9,618 bases of DNA from NCBI GenBank assembly GCA_030652635.1, contig JAUSPW010000518.1, forward strand, positions 1 through 9,618. Reading direction: 5' to 3'. Each line of letters opens with the position of its first letter. The first letter of the stretch is position 1. This document shows positions 8,288-9,618 of this stretch, in pieces. The notes under the pieces were generated by a model. The model worked only from the letters and a program-made list of their open reading frames with translations, did no database searches and was not told where the DNA came from. A program made the translations under genes and the position numbers. Source of the DNA: Pseudohongiella sp. (lineage in GTDB: Bacteria > Pseudomonadota > Gammaproteobacteria > Pseudomonadales > Pseudohongiellaceae).

Positions 8288-8316
8288 GGTGCGAAGGCCG
8301 CATAGAGCAAGGGTTC

Positions 8317-8410
8317 GGCGTAAAAAATTCTCCTTCGGGAGGTTCAAAAATTCAAACATCCTGTGTTAGTCTTGGATCGAGAATTCGGCAGGGAGCCTCG
8401 AATTTACGCC
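8317..8410 (+). repeat. Inverted-repeat segment with two competing pairings
   Basis: GGCGTAAA (8317-8324) is perfectly complementary to TTTACGCC (8403-8410), and TTC (8328-8330) can add pairs with GAA (8400-8402) across a bulge of three As. Within the enclosed segment CTCC-TTCG-GGAG (8330-8341) forms a very stable tetraloop hairpin. AATTC-GGC (8382-8389) pairs with GCC (8395-8397) and GAATT (8400-8404) around the loop AGGGA. The long-range pairing and the second hairpin both use 8400-8404 and so exclude each other. The pairing is seen in the sequence; any regulatory meaning is inference. Confidence 0.45.
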
Positions 8411-8435
8411 AAATCGCTTCATCCGGGCTGCTTTT

Positions 8436-8480
8436 GTTACCTTATAACTCACGACAGACTTATTCGTGTGGAAAGGTAAC
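8436..8480 (+). repeat. Nested inverted repeat upstream of the DUF3450 gene
   Basis: GTTACCTT (8436-8443) and AAGGTAAC (8473-8480) are perfect inverted repeats. Within them CACGA (8450-8454) and TCGTG (8464-8468) form a second stem around a 9-base loop. The -10-like TATAAC overlaps the first outer arm. It could be an RNA stem in the leader or a DNA binding site; no T-run follows, so it is not a terminator. Confidence 0.4.
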
Positions 8481-8613
8481 TTAGTGGCTTGATTTGTGCA
8501 GAGCTTTGAGCACTCAAGGATTGTTGTTGTTTTGGGATTTACCTCCGGATTGTTAGTTTGTCCGGCTCCTGTTACTGGCAGGTTATGGGTAATAAAGAAG
8601 AAGAGAAGATGTC

Positions 8614-8637
8614 ACATCCGGTGTTGCGCCGGGGTGT
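8614..8637 (+). promoter_or_regulatory. Leader hairpin just upstream of the DUF3450 ribosome-binding site
   Basis: ACATCCGG (8614-8621) pairs with CCGGGGTGT (8629-8637) with one bulged G and one G-U pair; GGTG-TTG-CGCC can close the top. It ends 13 bases before the motif CAGGATG (8650-8656), whose AGGA is the ribosome-binding site of the next gene (6 bases before ATG 8661). CAGGAUG matches the repeat known from E. coli CsrB that binds CsrA, so translational control by a CsrA/RsmA protein is possible but untested. Confidence 0.35.
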
Positions 8638-8660
8638 TTAATAAAATAACAGGATGGCAC

Positions 8661-9452
8661 ATGAAAAACCGTCGAATATTTTCCAAGGTTCTGGTTCCAC
8701 TCGCGTCGCTGCTGGTGATCGGAACGGCCAAGGCTCAAGACGTTGATACCAGCGATCTTGATCGGGCACAAAGTGTAGTTGCCGAGACCACTCAGGTAGC
8801 TGCTCAGGCTCAACAGAATATTAACCGCCTCTCGAACTCAGCTAGCTCCCTGTTCGAAGAATTCAAACTCGAAAGCGATAACCTTGAAGCGTTGCTGGTG
8901 CTTAATGCCAACTGGCGCCGCCAGGTTGCCGTTCAGGAGCAGGAACTCAATACAATTATTGAATCCATTGCTGAAGTGCGCAATGTGACGCAAGAGCTTC
9001 CGCTGCTGATGAATCGTATGATTTCGGGTGTCGAGCAATTTATCGAATTGGATATGCCGTTCCACATAGATACTCGTAGAGCGCGAATCCAGTTTGTACG
9101 TGACGCTATCGACAACCCGAACGTCTCAACTGCTGAGCGTTTCCGTCAGATTCTGGTGCTGTTCCAGACTGAGAACGCCTATGGCCGTACACACGAAACG
9201 TATGCAACGACACTGAATATCGGTGGTGTTGACCGTGACGTTGACGTACTGCGTGTAGGACGAGTTTCACTGGTATTCCAGACCAAGGACCGCAATTTGA
9301 GCGGCGCTTGGGACGCACAGGCACGTCAGTGGGTAACCCTGGACTCTGCCGAGTACCGAAACGCAGTCCGTTCTGCAATCAACGTGTCAAGCGGCATGGT
9401 TGCACCTGAAATCATTGACTTACCAATTGTTGCGCCGGAGTTAGCACAGTGA
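8661..9452 (+). CDS. DUF3450 family exported coiled-coil protein
   Basis: This is a predicted periplasmic protein of the DUF3450 family; its biochemical role is not known. The frame is open from 8496, but the ATG at 8661 is chosen because it has AGGA 6 bases upstream and begins a signal peptide: basic MKNRR, a hydrophobic stretch, then AKA-Q with likely cleavage after residue 25. The protein is then 263 residues. Residues about 30-115 are rich in Q, E, A and L and look like a long coiled coil. The C-terminal half has the pattern I associate with the family: FIELDMPFHIDTRRARI (127-143), FRQILVLFQTENAYGRT (161-177), DVDVLRVGRVSLVFQT (193-208) and GAWDAQARQWVTL (215-227). Its stop overlaps the next start by four bases. 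In Vibrio-like genomes this family precedes the TonB2-type genes ttpC-exbB-exbD-tonB, so a part in TonB-dependent energy transfer is inferred. Confidence 0.85.
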   Translation: MKNRRIFSKVLVPLASLLVIGTAKAQDVDTSDLDRAQSVVAETTQVAAQAQQNINRLSNSASSLFEEFKLESDNLEALLVLNANWRRQVAVQEQELNTIIESIAEVRNVTQELPLLMNRMISGVEQFIELDMPFHIDTRRARIQFVRDAIDNPNVSTAERFRQILVLFQTENAYGRTHETYATTLNIGGVDRDVDVLRVGRVSLVFQTKDRNLSGAWDAQARQWVTLDSAEYRNAVRSAINVSSGMVAPEIIDLPIVAPELAQ

Positions 9453-9618
9453 AGAAGAACATAATTAAATTAGCAGGCATTTCCTTAACGGGGCTTTTCC
9501 TGGCCGTATCATCGCAAGCTTTTGCGCAACAGCCGGCAGCCAATCTTGCTGAACTGCTCCGTAACGTTGAACAAAATCGTGTTGTTGAATCACAGGAAGC
9601 TCGTGAGCGTGAACAGCG
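9449..9618 (+). CDS. TtpC-like MotA/TolQ/ExbB family protein, N-terminal fragment
   Basis: This is the first 56 codons of a gene that runs off the window. It starts with GTG at 9449, overlapping the DUF3450 stop in GTGA, with CGGAG at 9436-9440, 8 bases upstream. The N-terminus is a signal peptide: MKKNIIK, a hydrophobic core, and SSQAFA-QQ with likely cleavage after residue 26. After it comes a helical, charged stretch (LAELLRNVEQNR, then SQEAREREQR). This matches the long periplasmic N-terminal region I know from TtpC-type MotA/TolQ/ExbB proteins, in which the proton-channel domain comes much later. That domain is not in the window, so the assignment rests on the signal peptide, this opening and the DUF3450 gene in front. 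The 4-base overlap indicates translational coupling. Confidence 0.7.
   Translation, partial: MKKNIIKLAGISLTGLFLAVSSQAFAQQPAANLAELLRNVEQNRVVESQEAREREQ

Larger units (their letters stand above)
8247..8660. other. 414-base intergenic region with several inverted repeats, no convincing gene
   Basis: This gap separates the TCA block from the DUF3450 operon. Open frames on both strands here lack ribosome-binding sites and any recognisable protein. I see no tRNA, no known riboswitch and no clear terminator T-run on the plus strand. What it does hold is structure: the stem after sucD, a segment with alternative pairings (8317-8410), a nested inverted repeat (8436-8480), a 12-base palindrome (8506-8517) and a hairpin just before the next gene (8614-8637). 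A promoter for the downstream operon should lie here; the best -10-like string is TATAAC at 8443-8448, but no good -35 partner stands 16-18 bases upstream, so I do not call it. Confidence 0.6.

Noticed and set aside
8322..8341. Possible minus-strand terminator (CTCC-TTCG-GGAG hairpin followed on the minus strand by TTTTTT)
   Set aside because: The stem has only four pairs and no minus-strand gene is visible that it could end.
8338..8355. GGTTCAAAA, which resembles a tRNA T-loop
   Set aside because: The flanking bases do not form a T-stem, and no acceptor, D or anticodon arms fit around it.
8257..8484. A 75-codon plus-strand open frame after sucD
   Set aside because: It has no ribosome-binding site, starts inside the strong stem after sucD, resembles no known protein, and covers the inverted repeats; it is most likely chance.
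8496..8660. In-frame upstream extension of the DUF3450 gene from a GTG at 8496
   Set aside because: The extension would bury the signal peptide in the middle of the protein, and the ATG at 8661 has its own well-spaced AGGA, so 8661 is the better start.
8247..8660. Possible CsrB/RsmZ-type RNA because of several GGA motifs
   Set aside because: About eight GGA triplets in 414 bases is near what chance gives, and only one clearly sits in a hairpin loop.

Overview
The window is core-metabolism DNA from a gammaproteobacterium, followed by the start of an envelope energy-transduction operon. All genes lie on the plus strand. The gene order sdhB-sucA-sucB-lpd-sucC-sucD, with the E3 gene between sucB and sucC, is the arrangement of Pseudomonas and many marine gammaproteobacteria. 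In E. coli, lpd sits elsewhere, beside aceEF. A DUF3450 gene followed by a TtpC/ExbB-like gene also fits non-enteric or marine Gammaproteobacteria. Base composition looks balanced and even across the window. I see no insertion sequences, CRISPR arrays, tRNA or rRNA genes, phage genes or broken genes. Genus cannot be assigned from this sequence alone.

Region 1 (1-8246) is the TCA block. It holds the C-terminal half of SdhB (succinate dehydrogenase iron-sulfur subunit), then SucA (E1o), SucB (E2o) and Lpd (E3), which together form the 2-oxoglutarate dehydrogenase complex. SucC and SucD (succinyl-CoA synthetase beta and alpha) follow. Together they convert 2-oxoglutarate to succinyl-CoA, then to succinate with NTP formation, and then to fumarate. 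All are intact except sdhB, which is cut by the window edge, and the catalytic and cofactor residues I checked are present. sucC and sucD overlap by one base. The other gaps carry hairpins: a GC-rich one with a short T-run between sdhB and sucA, a 13-bp one without a T-run between sucB and lpd, and a terminator-like one with seven Ts between lpd and sucC. These suggest that expression is graded within one long transcription unit.

Region 2 (8247-8660) is a 414-base stretch with no convincing gene but many inverted repeats. It contains a long stem right after the sucD stop, a segment with two competing foldings, a nested inverted repeat, a short palindrome, and a hairpin plus CAGGATG motif just before the next start codon. 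It probably holds the 3' end of the TCA transcript and the promoter and leader of the next operon.

Region 3 (8661-9618) encodes an exported coiled-coil DUF3450 protein and, overlapping it by 4 bases, the first 56 codons of an exported protein that looks like the MotA/TolQ/ExbB-family protein TtpC. In Vibrio-type TonB2 systems this pair precedes exbB-exbD-tonB, so a TonB-type transport operon probably continues beyond the window. I found no clearly novel system. The leads worth checking are the regulatory RNA structures and the poorly understood DUF3450 gene.
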